Shown piece by piece: positions 19,416 through 29,900 of a DNA stretch of 64,000 nt. The notes beneath the pieces were generated by a model. That model was given only the letters and a program-made list of their open reading frames with translations. It was not told the DNA's origin and ran no database searches. This DNA is from Eutreptiella sp. 'Long Island Sound 2002' (lineage: Eukaryota; Euglenozoa; Euglenophyceae; Eutreptiales; Eutreptiaceae): the NCBI GenBank assembly GCA_964036045.1, contig OZ038378.1, positions 56,521,498-56,585,497 on the forward strand, given 5' to 3'. Within the stretch, counting starts at the first letter, position 1; each line of letters opens with the position of its first letter. Position numbers and translations under genes: made by a program.

Positions 19416-19889
19416 CCAGGCTTGGATTGTGTTCAGAGACCGCACTGTGTAATACTCAGGCTCCACCAACAGCACTGCCCTCACACCAAACATGTCCCCA
19501 GCACCTAAGATTTTGGGAGGGTAACGGCGCTTCTCGTCTCCCTCACAGATCTGCTCGCAGCGGCCCTTTGAGATGAAGTACAGACACGTTCCTGCACTGC
19601 CCCTCTGAAGGAGCGTCGTGTTCTCCGCGAAGCACACGGGCTCCATTTTTGTGCAAATCTCCTCTAACATCTCCTGGGTGAACTCCTTAAAAACCAATGA
19701 CCTGGCCAACGTTGTGGGCTGGACCTTGTAAATTTTGGACATGTTCGCCTCGAAAGAGGTGTTGATGGCCTTGTAAACCTGTGCACACACAGTTGACATG
19801 GACAGCATCAATGGCGTACAAAACACGAGAAGGATCCAGCAGAAAGGTGCCGAGGAGGATCCAAAGACGACCCACTTTGACAGAAAAAG
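19416..19889 (-). CDS. Exon: membrane helix, linker and second (degenerate) cyclic-nucleotide-binding domain
   Basis: Reading on the minus strand, an acceptor CACTTTTCAG precedes 19889, and the donor GTATGAG follows 19416, after ...NTIQAW. The 158 codons begin with a hydrophobic stretch (FCWILLVFCTPLMLSMSTV) like a last pore helix. AQVYKAINTSFEANMSKIYK follows, in the place of the C-linker of CNG/HCN-type channels. Then comes a CNBD: TLLQRGSAGTCLYFISKG and ILGAGDMFG. The phosphate-binding cassette, usually FGE..(10)..RTAT, reads FGVRAVLLVEPEYYTVRS, so the Glu and Arg that hold the cyclic phosphate are absent. Either it does not bind cNMP in the usual way or it is decaying. It is likely part of the same gene as the exons at 20653-20836 and 23400-23815. 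Confidence 0.72.
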
Positions 19890-20652
19890 CTGAAAAGTGC
19901 ATACTCAGCACGCAGCTTGCAATAGAGCACTGTTGAATACATTGCAAACAAATCACCAAACCAAAAAAGCACATCCACAAGTCTTTCAGGAATCGCATAT
20001 CCCTTGCCCGTCCCGCGCACCTCCCATGTTACCTCTCGATGCAATTTTTCTTTTGATCGCTCTCTGTATGTTGGTCTTGCTCTTCACCGTTTACCTTGCC
20101 TTGGACGTGAGGTTGTGTGCCTGTTATTTTTCCACGGGCAAGGTCACTGGTGACTTGCATGTGATCAAACATTATGAAACTAGGGGCAGCAGCCTACCGT
20201 TAGATGGTGCGGTTATGCTGCAGTGACACAACTCGACTGCCCGCCCACCATTGGAACACTGAAATCCCCTGAGACTGAGCAGATCCCATTCCACCCCGTT
20301 AGACGTTTCAAATTCTGGGCAGCACATCCACCTATTCTTAACCGAGACCCCTTATCAGGACGTTCCTTTCCGAAGAGCAACAAAAAAAACCAGCCTCCAG
20401 TACCTTGGTACCAACAACCAGGCGTCAGTCCACCACCAACTGACGTCACTTGACCGCCAACTGCCGTCGGTTGGGTGCCGCCGTCGGCTACTCATCAACC
20501 ACCGTTGGGTACCTGCCACCGAAAGCATTGTTTCAGGGGCGTTCTTTGACGACATTTAACAAGAAAAAGAAGAGGAAGCGACTCCCAAAAGCCGCTCCCT
20601 TTTTCTTCCTCCTTTGGTTCACCGTCTACAATGAGCGAGGGCCGGCATGCAC
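19890..20652 (-). other. Intron and unresolved exon(s) of the CNBD gene
   Basis: Between the two better exons on the minus strand. T-rich text leads to the acceptor at 19890. A Lys/Arg-rich open stretch (VKSKTNIQRAIKRKIA, about 20089-20034) could be part of an exon, but I could not find phase-compatible splice sites. On the plus strand, 20440-20515 has repeated CCGTCGG/CCGTTGG motifs. Confidence 0.4.
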
Positions 20653-20836
20653 CTTCTGGGGCAGCATCATTAAGTGGTCGAGAAAATCTCTCTTAGCACA
20701 CGCCCATCCTGTCACGGGCTCTGTGCAGTATATAGTGGCAGAGCGTGCCTCATCGGTGAACACTCCGTATTCCCCAAAATACTTGGTGGGCTTCAGTGTC
20801 GCAACGGTGATGCCGGAGGCCTTGCCCCTTTTCTTG
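20653..20836 (-). CDS. Exon: C-terminal half of first cyclic-nucleotide-binding domain
   Basis: The acceptor CATGCAG ends at 20837 and the donor AAG/GTGCAT follows 20653. The exon reads KKRGKASGITVATLKPTKYF then GEYGVFTDEARSATIYC and TEPVTGWACAKRDFL, a textbook second half of a CNBD. The phosphate-binding cassette is intact: FGE, then RSAT with the key Arg. The exon enters in phase 2, which joins exactly with the donor at 23400/23399 (AACAG/GTGCTG) to read through ...VDVVIRAKN-SKKRGK.... This supports a single gene with a ~2.56-kb intron. Confidence 0.75.
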
Positions 20837-23399
20837 CTGCATGGACATGTGGGTGTTGGGCATGAGCGACAGGGGTAGGCACAGGATTCTAGACTTGGGG
20901 GCATGGGTCTATTCAAGTCCCAATCGCTCGGGTGCAGGGAAGGCCAGGAGTTACAGGAAACGGTCACAGGCAGGGATGCATTGGAAACGAGGGGGCCCAG
21001 AGCAGTCACCTTGTTTCATGGCTTGATACAAGCCAATTCCACCCAAATTTGTCCCCTGTGAAAACGGAATCATTCCTGCACGTGGCGATGGGGCTTCACA
21101 TATGCGCGTGCCAACACCGTTGTCATCATACCACTTTGTCTGTGTGGCTACAACTTTGGTTGGGCATCAATATCTATCTAATCCGTGATACCACATGTCT
21201 TCCCCACGTCTTCCCCACCACCATGTACCACCATCATTTGTGTCGGCTGCCACAAAAGCGGCCACCATGTTCGAGATTGCCCCACTGCTGCTAGTTCACC
21301 CTCTGGACGTGCGGTGCAAGAGCCAGACCCGTGTTGGTGGTGTGTTGAAAGGGAGCTGTGGCTTCGGTTTTATAATTGGTGCCTCAATGAGGTGCCCCAA
21401 GCTATCCGCCACGGGAACGATACAACGTCCAAAAGAATATGAAATTCAAAAATCTCCTATTACGTGAGCATGCCCCTGCCCATGGTGATGGCAACTACCC
21501 TTGGGGTTGAAGGGAGATACTCCTTTCCCTTTCCCCGTCACTGTCACTCACTTGATGCCCCAAAATGTCCCATGAATAGTTGGGCAGGGTACAAACCATC
21601 GTTACACGGTTTGTCTCAGTAACCTGCCACATTGGCAATAGGTCATGCTCAGACGAGTACAGCTGGTGTGCACTACACCATACACCATGAAAAGGGTGCT
21701 TGATAAAGCAATGCGTCAAAGTGAGGTGCACATCAGGCCGCCCTGTCAATGTGGGCCAGGGTACAGAGACCACTGGCGTTCATTGGGGATGTGCATGCGT
21801 AAGATGGGCACTGCGTGGTTATTCCTGTTGTCATCACCTACCCCCATCCCTCTTTCCCGAGTCTGGGTGCTGGTGATGGGTCCTCCAAACCATGTTGCAT
21901 GAGAGCTGCATGTTTGCGTGTGTGCATACTGTGGATGAGGGGTTGGGACTGCTGTGGGGTCTTTGTAGGGCATGGACATGGGATCAAACCAGGAATTTTC
22001 TCAAAAAAGAGGGGTACCCTATCATGCCACTCGTGCATGACGATTTCAGCTGCTGATTTCAGCTACGCGTCACAATATGCAAAAATGTCTCCATTTCACT
22101 GGGAACAAGTTTGAGTGGTTACAAATGTGGAAAAAGGTAGGTTTGAAATTATGGGGTCAAACCGGGTTGCACCCTGCGACACATCAAATATGGTGCAAAT
22201 ATGCCCTTGGCTGGCCCAGTGGCTGCAACTGATTTTCTGAGTGGCTGTGCACTCTCGTCACATAGCATAGGTGCCTTTCTGTGGGAGAAGCGCACAGTGC
22301 CTCGTGACCAAGAGGGGGGCACAGGCAATACCGGGCCCCTGCCCATCCCCTCTACTCCAGCTGCGTCCATAAAGACCACCACGGAGGCCTACAAAGGTGC
22401 ATAAATGTACTGTACTACACATCCCTCCCCCTGGTGCGGCAGCCGACCAGAGTTCTTTATATGGTTCAGTATCAGAGGGAGAAGAAAAAAAATTGAAACT
22501 ATGGTACGAACCTGCAAGGGGAACAAACACAGACACACACGTGCGTCTGCACACAAAGGGTGAAAACATGCGCACACACAATACACCACATCAGAGCCAC
22601 AGAATCCCCAAAGCCATACAATGCCCCAGCCTACTCAGCAGCGCCCTGGCGCTGGCCCTGACTGCAGCTCCCAAGCAACTTCAGCGCTGGTGGTTGCAGC
22701 AACCAGCAGCGCTCCGGAACCTGACCAGCAGAACCTGACTGTATCAACACCGACCGTCTCACCCCCGTGGTATTGTCAAAGGGTGCCAAGACTTAAGGCA
22801 GACAGGCATACAGGGCACCGGGGGCGAAAACAGCGAGTGGGCCATAAATGCAAAGCGAGAAAAGCTACACTCGGCACTGAGCAAATGGGAGAGGCAGGGA
22901 GGGCAGGGGGTCGGTATGACGCGTAGTCAACGCCATCCGATGCGCTGTACACACCGGTGGGCTAGAAGCTGAGCATGAAGCACATCTACAATCGAGGGAA
23001 GTCACCCTGCAAGATCACTGATAGGCAGGGCTATCCTTAAGACCAAAAAAAAGCCGGCAGAGGGACCTCATAAAGCAAATTGATCTGGCAGTGTCCACCG
23101 TCACCAGCCACCCGGGAGGGGCGGGGGGAGGGGGGGAAGGGTAGCCAACTTTCTCACTGACCTTTGTGTGCTTGCCGTCAACGAGGCAAGTGAAGCCACT
23201 CGAATCTCCGCAGAGCCAGCCGGCGAGCAACTGCAATCCATCATCGGCAAACCGGTGGCCATCACGTGCCATCAGATAAGTGCCAACCTCCATCGAGCCG
23301 AGCTCTGACACAGACGGCCTTATGTTGTCCTTCGTGAAAAACAAGAAGAATACTCCCGTTCCTAAAGGGCGGCCCTGCTGATAGGACAGGGAGCAGCAC
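20837..23399 (-). other. Probable ~2.56-kb intron of the CNBD gene
   Basis: GT at 23399-23398 and AG at 20838-20837 bound this interval, with matching phase on both sides. It contains no recognisable exon on the minus strand. It does contain a plus-strand CCHC zinc-knuckle fragment (21239-21280) and a poly-G/purine stretch near 23118-23141 (minus-strand CCCC-rich). Its length exceeds the other probable introns here, so an insertion into an originally shorter intron is possible. Confidence 0.5.
21185..21442 (+). pseudogene. CCHC zinc-knuckle fragment (gag-like), retroelement remnant
   Basis: The frame contains CVGCHKSGHHVRDC at 21239-21280, which fits C-x2-C-x4-H-x4-C exactly. This motif is typical of gag-type nucleocapsid domains and of some cellular RNA-binding proteins. 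The rest (WWCVERELWLRFYNW and so on) is unrecognised, and the frame is short and lies in a probable intron. The match is only one short motif, so chance is possible. Confidence 0.35.
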
Positions 23400-23815
23400 C
23401 TGTTCTTCGCCCGAATCACTACGTCCACCGACCCGGAGGTGAGCACGTACAAGACGTCCGACACATCGCCTCCATGGCAAATGTAATCCCCAGCATCGAA
23501 AGCCACACAGAACAACTTGTTGATGAAGCTGATCAGAATCTCCTCAGGCCAGCCAGCAAACAGCGGACCTGTTCCCTGCAGCTGTTCGTTGGTTAGCCGT
23601 TTCGTGTTCTCCAGTGCCTTTGAGATCCGCTCCTCCCTCTCCCGCTTGCGCTTCTGGCGGTTGGTGAAGCGGCGGAGGAGGGGGATCACCAGATGTAGGA
23701 ACTGCCACCGCTGTTGCTTCTGTTCGTGGATCTCCCAATACTTCCGCACCTGTGTATGGTCCGCAGGGACACAACAGGGTCTCACCGAGCGGGTGAAAAG
23801 ATGGACCAACAGACC
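23400..23815 (-). CDS. Exon: basic linker and N-terminal half of first cyclic-nucleotide-binding domain
   Basis: The acceptor TGCCAATTTCAG precedes 23815, and the exon ends at 23400 before GTGCTG. A basic helix (LRRFTNRQKRKREREERI) is followed by LQGTGPLFAGWPEEILISF and INKLFCVAFDAGDYICHGGD. These correspond to the helix A and first beta strands of a CNBD, and VSDVLYVLTSGSVDVVI leads into the split site. An internal GTGAG...CACAG segment (23785-23750, 36 bp, in frame) could be either coding or a tiny intron. Upstream exons are not identified. Together with 20653-20836 and 19416-19889 it suggests a multi-CNBD, possibly channel-like membrane protein. Confidence 0.72.
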
Positions 23816-23957
23816 CTGAAATTGGCAGAAAAAGGAGCTGTGAGATCCATACACAGATGCCCTTAGGCTGTGCCTGGAAAAGCGGACCTTTCGCCGCAGA
23901 TTTCGTGCTCCATTGTGCAACTGTGGACCACTTGAATGCACGTGGATCTCGTATAGC

Positions 23958-24003
23958 CATGTTTGTATGTATGCATGCATACAGGCATACATACATACAT
24001 AGT
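23958..24003. repeat. GTAT/CATA microsatellite with inverted symmetry
   Basis: GTATGTATGCATGCATAC is self-complementary in large part and runs into (CATA)n. Confidence 0.85.
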
Positions 24004-24085
24004 CATATTCATAGATCAGTTACCATGCTGTCTACTGGTGTTACTGGCCAACGCGACTGAGTGGGTGGTTCCCAACCCACTGCTG

Positions 24086-24179
24086 TGCTGTAGGTCCCAC
24101 GCCTGCCTCAGATTGTCCACACGGAGGACGCATGCTGTAGGTCCCACGCCTGCCTCAGATTGTCCACACGGAGGACGCA
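24086..24179. repeat. 47-bp direct duplication
   Basis: Two adjacent copies starting at 24086 and 24133 (TGCTGTAGGTCCCACGCC...GGAGGACGCA), nearly identical and therefore recent. Confidence 0.93.
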
Positions 24180-24439
24180 GAGGACTGGGGATACCGGCCA
24201 TCCAGGCTTTGGGGCAGTGGCAACTGCAAAGCGCCAGCAGCCTTAGCACTGGTGACAAGCGCTGGCCCGTGAGTCCACCAGGGGGGAAGGGGAAAGGAAC
24301 AGCATGGCAGCATTGCAACAAGCAAGCTTTCCATGGGGTGTGGTTTTTTTTGTGGGTGGGGGTTTGCTGGCGTAGATAATGTTGTAGGCTGTGGCACCCT
24401 TTGACCAGCAGATTTGGCTGTGTGTCCTGCACTGGGGGG

Positions 24440-25470
24440 GCCCCATCCCAATGGCTGAGGGTGCAAGGGGTAGTTGCTGGGCGCACTGGGGGTGCAGGGA
24501 CATCGGCAAGGCGCTTTCAGGGCACATGGTGCCCAAAGGGTGCGAAGGGCAGCCGCAAGGTGTGCTGATGGTGTGGGTGGCAGCTGCACGCACTCAGGGT
24601 GTTGCGGGGGGTCTCTGAGGGTGCGCGTGGTGACTGCGGGGCGCACAGAGAATGTGAAAGGCAGCTGCAAGGCATTATGAGGGTGTGGGGAGCAGTTGTA
24701 GGGTGCACTAGGCATGCAGGCAGCAGTTGCGGGGCACACCAAGGGCACATGGGGCAGCCGCTAGGCGCACCAAGGGTGTGGGCGACAGCCACAGGGTACA
24801 CTGTAGCTATTGAGGGGCAGCTGCATGGGCACTCTGAGGGCACGGGGGCAAATGCAACAGGCATGGAGAGCGCTAGGGGCGGCTGCAAGGCGCATTGAAG
24901 GTGCGGGGGGCTGCTGCCAAGCACATTGAAGGCGCGTGGGGGGGGGGGGGTGGCTTGCAGGGCACCTTGAGGGTGTGGGGGGCAGCCCCAGGGTGTGGAG
25001 AAGGGCTAAAGGCATTGCAGCACTCTGAGGGTGCTAGCACTGTTCACAGCAAGGAGGGGGTGGGAGGGGGGGCAAGGAGGAGGAGGGGGGGGGGGGCGAG
25101 CACTGTGGGAGGCAAACAAGCACTGTGCATCGGGCAGATTGGTGTGGTGTTTCGTGCACTATGCGGGGCATGTGGGCACTTTGCATGAGCAAGCACGCAC
25201 TATGCAACAGCCACTTGTGGTTTTCCGTGTGGGCTACGCACTTAGCACAGAGGTTTTGGATTTTGCGTTCGTGGGGCAAGCACTCTGTGCCCAAGGGTGG
25301 ATGGGGGCACGGACAGCTCATAGGCGTCAGGGGCGGCTGGAATGCGCATGAAGAGCATGGGGGCTGCCGTTGAGCACATGGAGAGTGCGGGGGGCAGCTT
25401 CAAGGCGTGCAGGGAGTGTGGGGGACAGTTGTAGGGTGTATGGCGCAACGAGCGTTGGTGGGACACAACG
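24440..25470. repeat. Degenerate ~40-bp GC-rich minisatellite
   Basis: Repeating theme GGGTGTGGGG-GCAGCTGCAAGGCGCA with drift in length and sequence. Several long open frames on both strands follow the repeat and show Cys/Pro/His/Leu strings with a period near 14 residues, so I do not call genes here. Runs of G occur near 24940 and 25086. Confidence 0.8.
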
Positions 25471-26040
25471 CCCCACCACCTGTTTGATGGACCATGTCCC
25501 CCACATCATGGAGGTGCAGCACGGGTACGGCGCGCCTCCACTTTCCTCGGGGGACCGTACCCCCTGTCATGTCCTGGTAGGGGGCCCACCCCTTCTTTCA
25601 TGTCCAGATCACTTGGGAGGCCTCCCAGTGGTTCTTGCTGCAGCACAGGTGTGTGTTGTCTCGGTGTGGGGGTCCATGACCTCCTGTTCGCCGGTGGCGG
25701 TGCTTGGGGGCAAGGTTCTAGCGGAACGCTCCCCCTGCGCGAGCCGAGTAGGGTGCTACCCCTTCCTTCAATCAGTGCGTGGGGGTTCTCCCCTTGTTTC
25801 ACTCCACGGCGCCTCTCAGGGCGTGACCGTCGCTCTGTTAGGGCGCTCTCCTCCGCCGTGGCGCTGGCGCGGCGGGAGCGGCATGCTCTCCGCTTTGGCA
25901 CTTGTGGAGAGAAAAACGCGCGGGTGGGGGCTGAGGGGTAGGCACGAGGAGAGCATTGGAGGGTGGAGGCAAGCGGCGAGCACATGGGCGGGAGGGAGTG
26001 TTGGGGTTTGTCGTGGGGGGGGGGGTCGACGGGTATTTGG
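25471..26040. other. GC-rich region, no recognisable gene
   Basis: Contains short repeats of CATGTCC/GGGGGCCCACC type. Open frames of up to 227 codons occur on the plus strand, but their composition resembles the neighbouring minisatellite and I recognise no domain. Confidence 0.45.
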
Positions 26041-26150
26041 TAAAACTGAGTAAAATGTGGTAAAACTGAGTAGATTTGAGGTAAAACTGAGTAAAAAAAA
26101 TTTTTGTAAAAATTTTTTTGTAAAAATTTTTTTTTTTACTCAGTAAAAGG
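26041..26150. repeat. GGTAAAACTGAGTA repeats ending in a perfect 15-bp inverted repeat
   Basis: About four direct copies of TAAAACTGAGTA. The last, ACTGAGTAAAAAAAA (26086-26100), is exactly complementary to TTTTTTTTACTCAGT (26130-26144). The 29-nt loop between them is itself made of TTTTTGTAAAAA repeats. Confidence 0.88.
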
Positions 26151-26285
26151 CCAATTTTTTTTGAAAAAAATTGCACAAAGAACTGCACACTTTGATGGTA
26201 GGTGGTACTTTTGTTTAAGGGCATAAAGCCCCCAGGTCGATTCCCGGCCACTTGTGTTAGTGGCGCCCCACCCGGGCCAAACCAT

Positions 26286-26430
26286 CATGCACGGAGGAGA
26301 GAGGAATCACACAACCGCTTCACCAAGGAGGGTTGAGTACCGTATGCATGCATGCACAGAGGAGGGAGGGATCACACACCCACTTCACCAAAGAGGGTTG
26401 AGTATCGTATGCATGCATGCACAGAGGAGG
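26286..26430. repeat. 67-bp tandem repeat (two copies plus a partial)
   Basis: GGTTGAGTAxCGTATGCATG recurs at about 26329 and 26396, with GGAGGGAGGGATCACACA-type text between. Confidence 0.88.
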
Positions 26431-26452
26431 GAGGGAGGGTGGGGCCAACTAC

Positions 26453-26950
26453 TTACAAGTAGTTACAAAAGACACGCTTGAAGATCAAGTCGGCCTTAGT
26501 ATCTCTATAGTGAGGCTTGCCTCTCGGGGTGGGATTCAGCTTGCATCTCTCAAAGAGATCTTCTTTCTTTTCCAAATGCAGCTTTCTGCAAAATGCTTGG
26601 TCATTTTCCAATTGACCATCAGCATTTTGGGGGTATTGAGGAGGCAACGCATACCACTTCCGACAGATCCACACACCGGGACGGGTGTCATCTGTGGCAT
26701 TGGCATTGGCAGGAGTGGCATGAGTGGCATTGGCAGCAGTAACTGCAGCAAAAGCAACAACTGCAGCAGCAGCAGCAACGTTGGCCGCCAAAAATTGGCG
26801 CAATCCTACACAAATCTTGGACTGACACAAGACAGTGGTATGGAAGGTACAATGAAGAACCTTACATTCCTGGAACGCTATGGCGGGTGTGCCATCGCAA
26901 AAAAAGCATGTGTCAGGGGGGTCTGCAGATTTGGGCGTGGGGTACCCCTG
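26453..26950 (-). CDS. Possible Cys-rich coding fragment abutting the satellite
   Basis: A minus-strand frame runs through about 165 residues outside the satellite. It has CFFCDGTPAIAFQEC, then HCTFHTTVLCQSKIC, a zinc-binding-like spacing. An Ala/Asn/Thr-rich low-complexity section encoded by GCT/GTT repeats follows, and then a mixed, protein-like tail (WICRKWYALPPQYPQ...RDTKADLIFKRVF). The frame's upstream end enters the 85-bp satellite, so any true start is lost or is on a missing exon. I do not recognise the family. It may be a gene end truncated by satellite growth, or chance. Confidence 0.3.
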   Translation of the reverse strand, partial: QGYPTPKSADPPDTCFFCDGTPAIAFQECKVLHCTFHTTVLCQSKICVGLRQFLAANVAAAAAVVAFAAVTAANATHATPANANATDDTRPGVWICRKWYALPPQYPQNADGQLENDQAFCRKLHLEKKEDLFERCKLNPTPRGKPHYRDTKADLIFKRVFCNYL

Positions 26951-29900
26951 CCGTCTCGGGGATCCCCACCGCTTCAGAGCGGGGGGCAAAATCAGAAGTG
27001 GCCCACTTGTGGGCAAAGTGGCTACGTCACCCCTGCCGTCTCGGGGATCCCCACCGCTGCAGAGCGGGGGGGGAAATCAGAAGTGGCCCACAAGTGGGCA
27101 AAGTGGCTACGTCACCCCTGCCGTCTCGGGGATCCCCACCGCTTCACAGCGGGGGGAAAATCAGAAGTGGCCCACAAGTCGGCAAAGTGGCTACGTCACC
27201 CCTGCCGTCTCGGGGATCCCCACCGCTTCAGAGCGGGGGGGAAAATCAGAAGTGGCCCACTTGTGGGCAAAGTGGCTACGTCACCCCTGCCGTCTCGGGG
27301 ATCCCCACCGCTTCAGAGCGGGGGGGAAAATCAGAAGTGGCCAACAAGTGGGCAAAGTGGCTACGTCACCCCTGCCGTCTCGGGGATCCCAAGTGCTGCA
27401 GAGCGGGGGGGGAAATCAGAGGTGGCCCACAAGTGGGCAAAGTGGCTACGTCACCCCTGCCGTCTCGGGGATCCCCACCGCTGCAGAGCGGGGGGCAAAA
27501 TCAGAAGTGGCCCACTTGTGGGCAAAGTGGCTACGTCACCCCTGCCGTCTCGGGGATCCCCACCGCTTCAGAGCGGGGGGGGAAATCAGAAGTGGCCCAC
27601 TTGTGGGCAAAGTGGCTATGTCACCCCTGCCGTCTCGGGGATCCCCACCGCTGCAGAGCGGGGGGGGAAATCAGAAGTGGCCCACAAGTGGGCAAAGTGG
27701 CTACGTCACCCCTGCCGTCTCGGGGATCCCCACCGCTTCACAGCGGGGGGAAAAATCAGAAGTGGCCCACAAGTGGGCAAAGTGGCTACGTCACCCCTGC
27801 CGTCTCGGGGATCCCCACCGCTGCAGAGCTGGGGGGGAAATCAGAAGTGGCTCACTTGTGGGCAAAGTGGCTACGTCACCCCTGCCGTCTCGGGGATCCC
27901 CACCGCTTCAGAGCGGGGGGGAAAATCAGAAGTGGCCAACAAGTGGGCAAAGTGGCTACGTCACCCCTGCCGTCTCGGGGATCCCCAGTGCTGCAGAGCG
28001 GGGGGGGACATCAGAGGTGGCCCACAAGTGGGCAAAGTGGCTACGTCACCCCTGCCGTCTCGGGGATCCCCACCGCTGCAGAGCGGGGGGAAAATCACAA
28101 GTGGCCCACTTGTGGGCAAAGTGGCTACGTCACCCCTGCCGTCTCGGGGGCCCCAACTGCTTCAGAGCGGGGGCAAAATCAGAAGTGGCCCACTTGTGGG
28201 CAAAGTGGCTACGTCACCCCTGCCGTCTCGGGGATCCCCACCGCTGCACAGCGGGGGGGGAAATCAGAAGTGGCCCACTTGTGGGCAAAGGGGCTACGTC
28301 ACCCCTGCCGTCTCGGGGATCCCCACCGCTGCAGAGCGGGGGGGGAAATCAGAAGTGGCCCACTTGTGGGCAAAGTGGCTACGTCACCCCTGCCGTCTCG
28401 GGGATCCCCACCGCTTCAGAGCGGGGGGGGAAATCAGAAGTGGCCCACTTGTGGGCAAAGTGGCTATGTCACCCCTGCCGTCTCGGGGATCCCCAGTGCT
28501 GCAGAGCGGGGGGGGAAATCAGAAGTGGCCCACTTGTGGGCAAAGTGGCTACGTCACCCCTGCCGCCTCGGGGATCCCCACCGCTGCAGAGCGGGGGGGG
28601 AAATCAGAAGTGGCCCACAAGTGGGCAAAGTGGCTACATCACCCCGCCGTCTCGGGGATCCCCACCGCTTCACAGCGGGGGGGGAAATTAGAAGTGGCCC
28701 AATTGTGGGCAAAGTGGCTACGTCACCCCTGCCGTCTCGGGGATCCCCACCGCTGCATAGCTGGGGGGGAAATGAGAAGTGGCCCACTTGTGGGCAAAGT
28801 GGCTACGTCACCCCTGCCGTCTCGGGGATCCCCACCGCTTCAGAGCGGGGGGTGAAATCAGAAGTGGCCCACAAGTGGGCAAAGTGGCTACGTCACCCCT
28901 GCCGTCTCGGGGATCCCCACCGCTTCAGAGCTGGGGGGGAAATCAGAAGTGGCCCACTTGTGGGCAAAGTGGCTACGTCACCCCTGCCGTCTCGGGGATC
29001 CCCACCGCTTCACAGCGGGGGGAAAAATCAGAAGTGGCCCACAAGTGGGCAAAGTGGCTACGTCACCCCTGCCGTCTCGGGGATCCCCACCGCTTCAGAG
29101 CTGGGGGGGAAATCAGAAGTGGCCCACTTGTGGGCAAAGTGGCTACGTCACCCCTGCCGTCTCGGGGATCCCCACCGCTTCAGAGCGGGGGGGAAAATCA
29201 GAAGTGGCCAACAAGTGGGCAAAGTGGCTACGTCACCCCTGCCGTCTCGGGGATCCCAAGTGCTGCAGAGCGGGGGGGGAAATCAGAGGTGGCCCACATG
29301 TGGGCAAAGTGGCTACGTCACCCCTGCCGTCTCGGGGATCCCCACCGCCGCAGAGCGGGGGGAAAATCACAAGTGGCCCACTTGTGGGCAAAGTGGCTAC
29401 GTCACCCCTGCCGTCTCGGGGGCCCCGACTGCTTCAGAGCGGGGGCAAAATCAGAAGTGGCCCACAAGTGGGCAAAGTGGCTACGTCACCCCTGCCGTCT
29501 CGGGGATCCCCACCGCTGCACAGCGGGGGGGGAAATCAGAAGTGGCCCACTTGTGGGCAAAGGGGCTACGTCACCCCTGCCGTCTCGGGGATCCCCACCG
29601 CTGCAAAGCGGGGGGGGGAAATCAAAAGTGGCCCACTTGTGGGCAAAGTGGCTACGTCACCCCTGCCGTCTCGGGGATCCCCACCGCTTCAGAGCGGGGG
29701 GGGAAATCAGAAGTGGCCCACAAATGGGCAAAGTGGCTACGTCACCCCTGCCGTCTCGGGGATCCCCACCGCTGCAGAGCGGGGGGGGAAATCAGAAGTG
29801 GCCCACTTGTGGGCAAAGTGGCTACGTCACCCCTGCCGCCTCGGGGATCCCCACCGCTTCACAGCGGGGGGGGAAATTAGAAGTGGCCCACAAGTGGGCA

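Noticed and set aside
19897-20226. Plus-strand frame over the CNBD gene region with hydrophobic stretch (FLLIALCMLVLLFTVYLAL)
   Set aside because: It is antisense to the probable intron/exon area of the CNBD gene and has no recognisable family. Kept as a minor doubt only.
24016-25500. Several 70-200 codon frames on both strands
   Set aside because: They follow the ~40-bp minisatellite and the 47-bp duplication, have repeat composition and no domain.
25370-26053. 227-codon plus-strand frame
   Set aside because: It begins inside the minisatellite, lacks recognisable motifs and has Gly/Arg-rich composition typical of GC-rich noncoding sequence.
26190-26270. tRNA-like segment: AGGTCGATTCCCGG resembles a B box, and GGGCATAAAGCCC resembles an anticodon arm
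   Set aside because: The B box has a mismatch, no acceptor stem pairs, the anticodon loop lacks the expected T before the anticodon, and no clear A box is present. It could be a tRNA-derived SINE relic at most.
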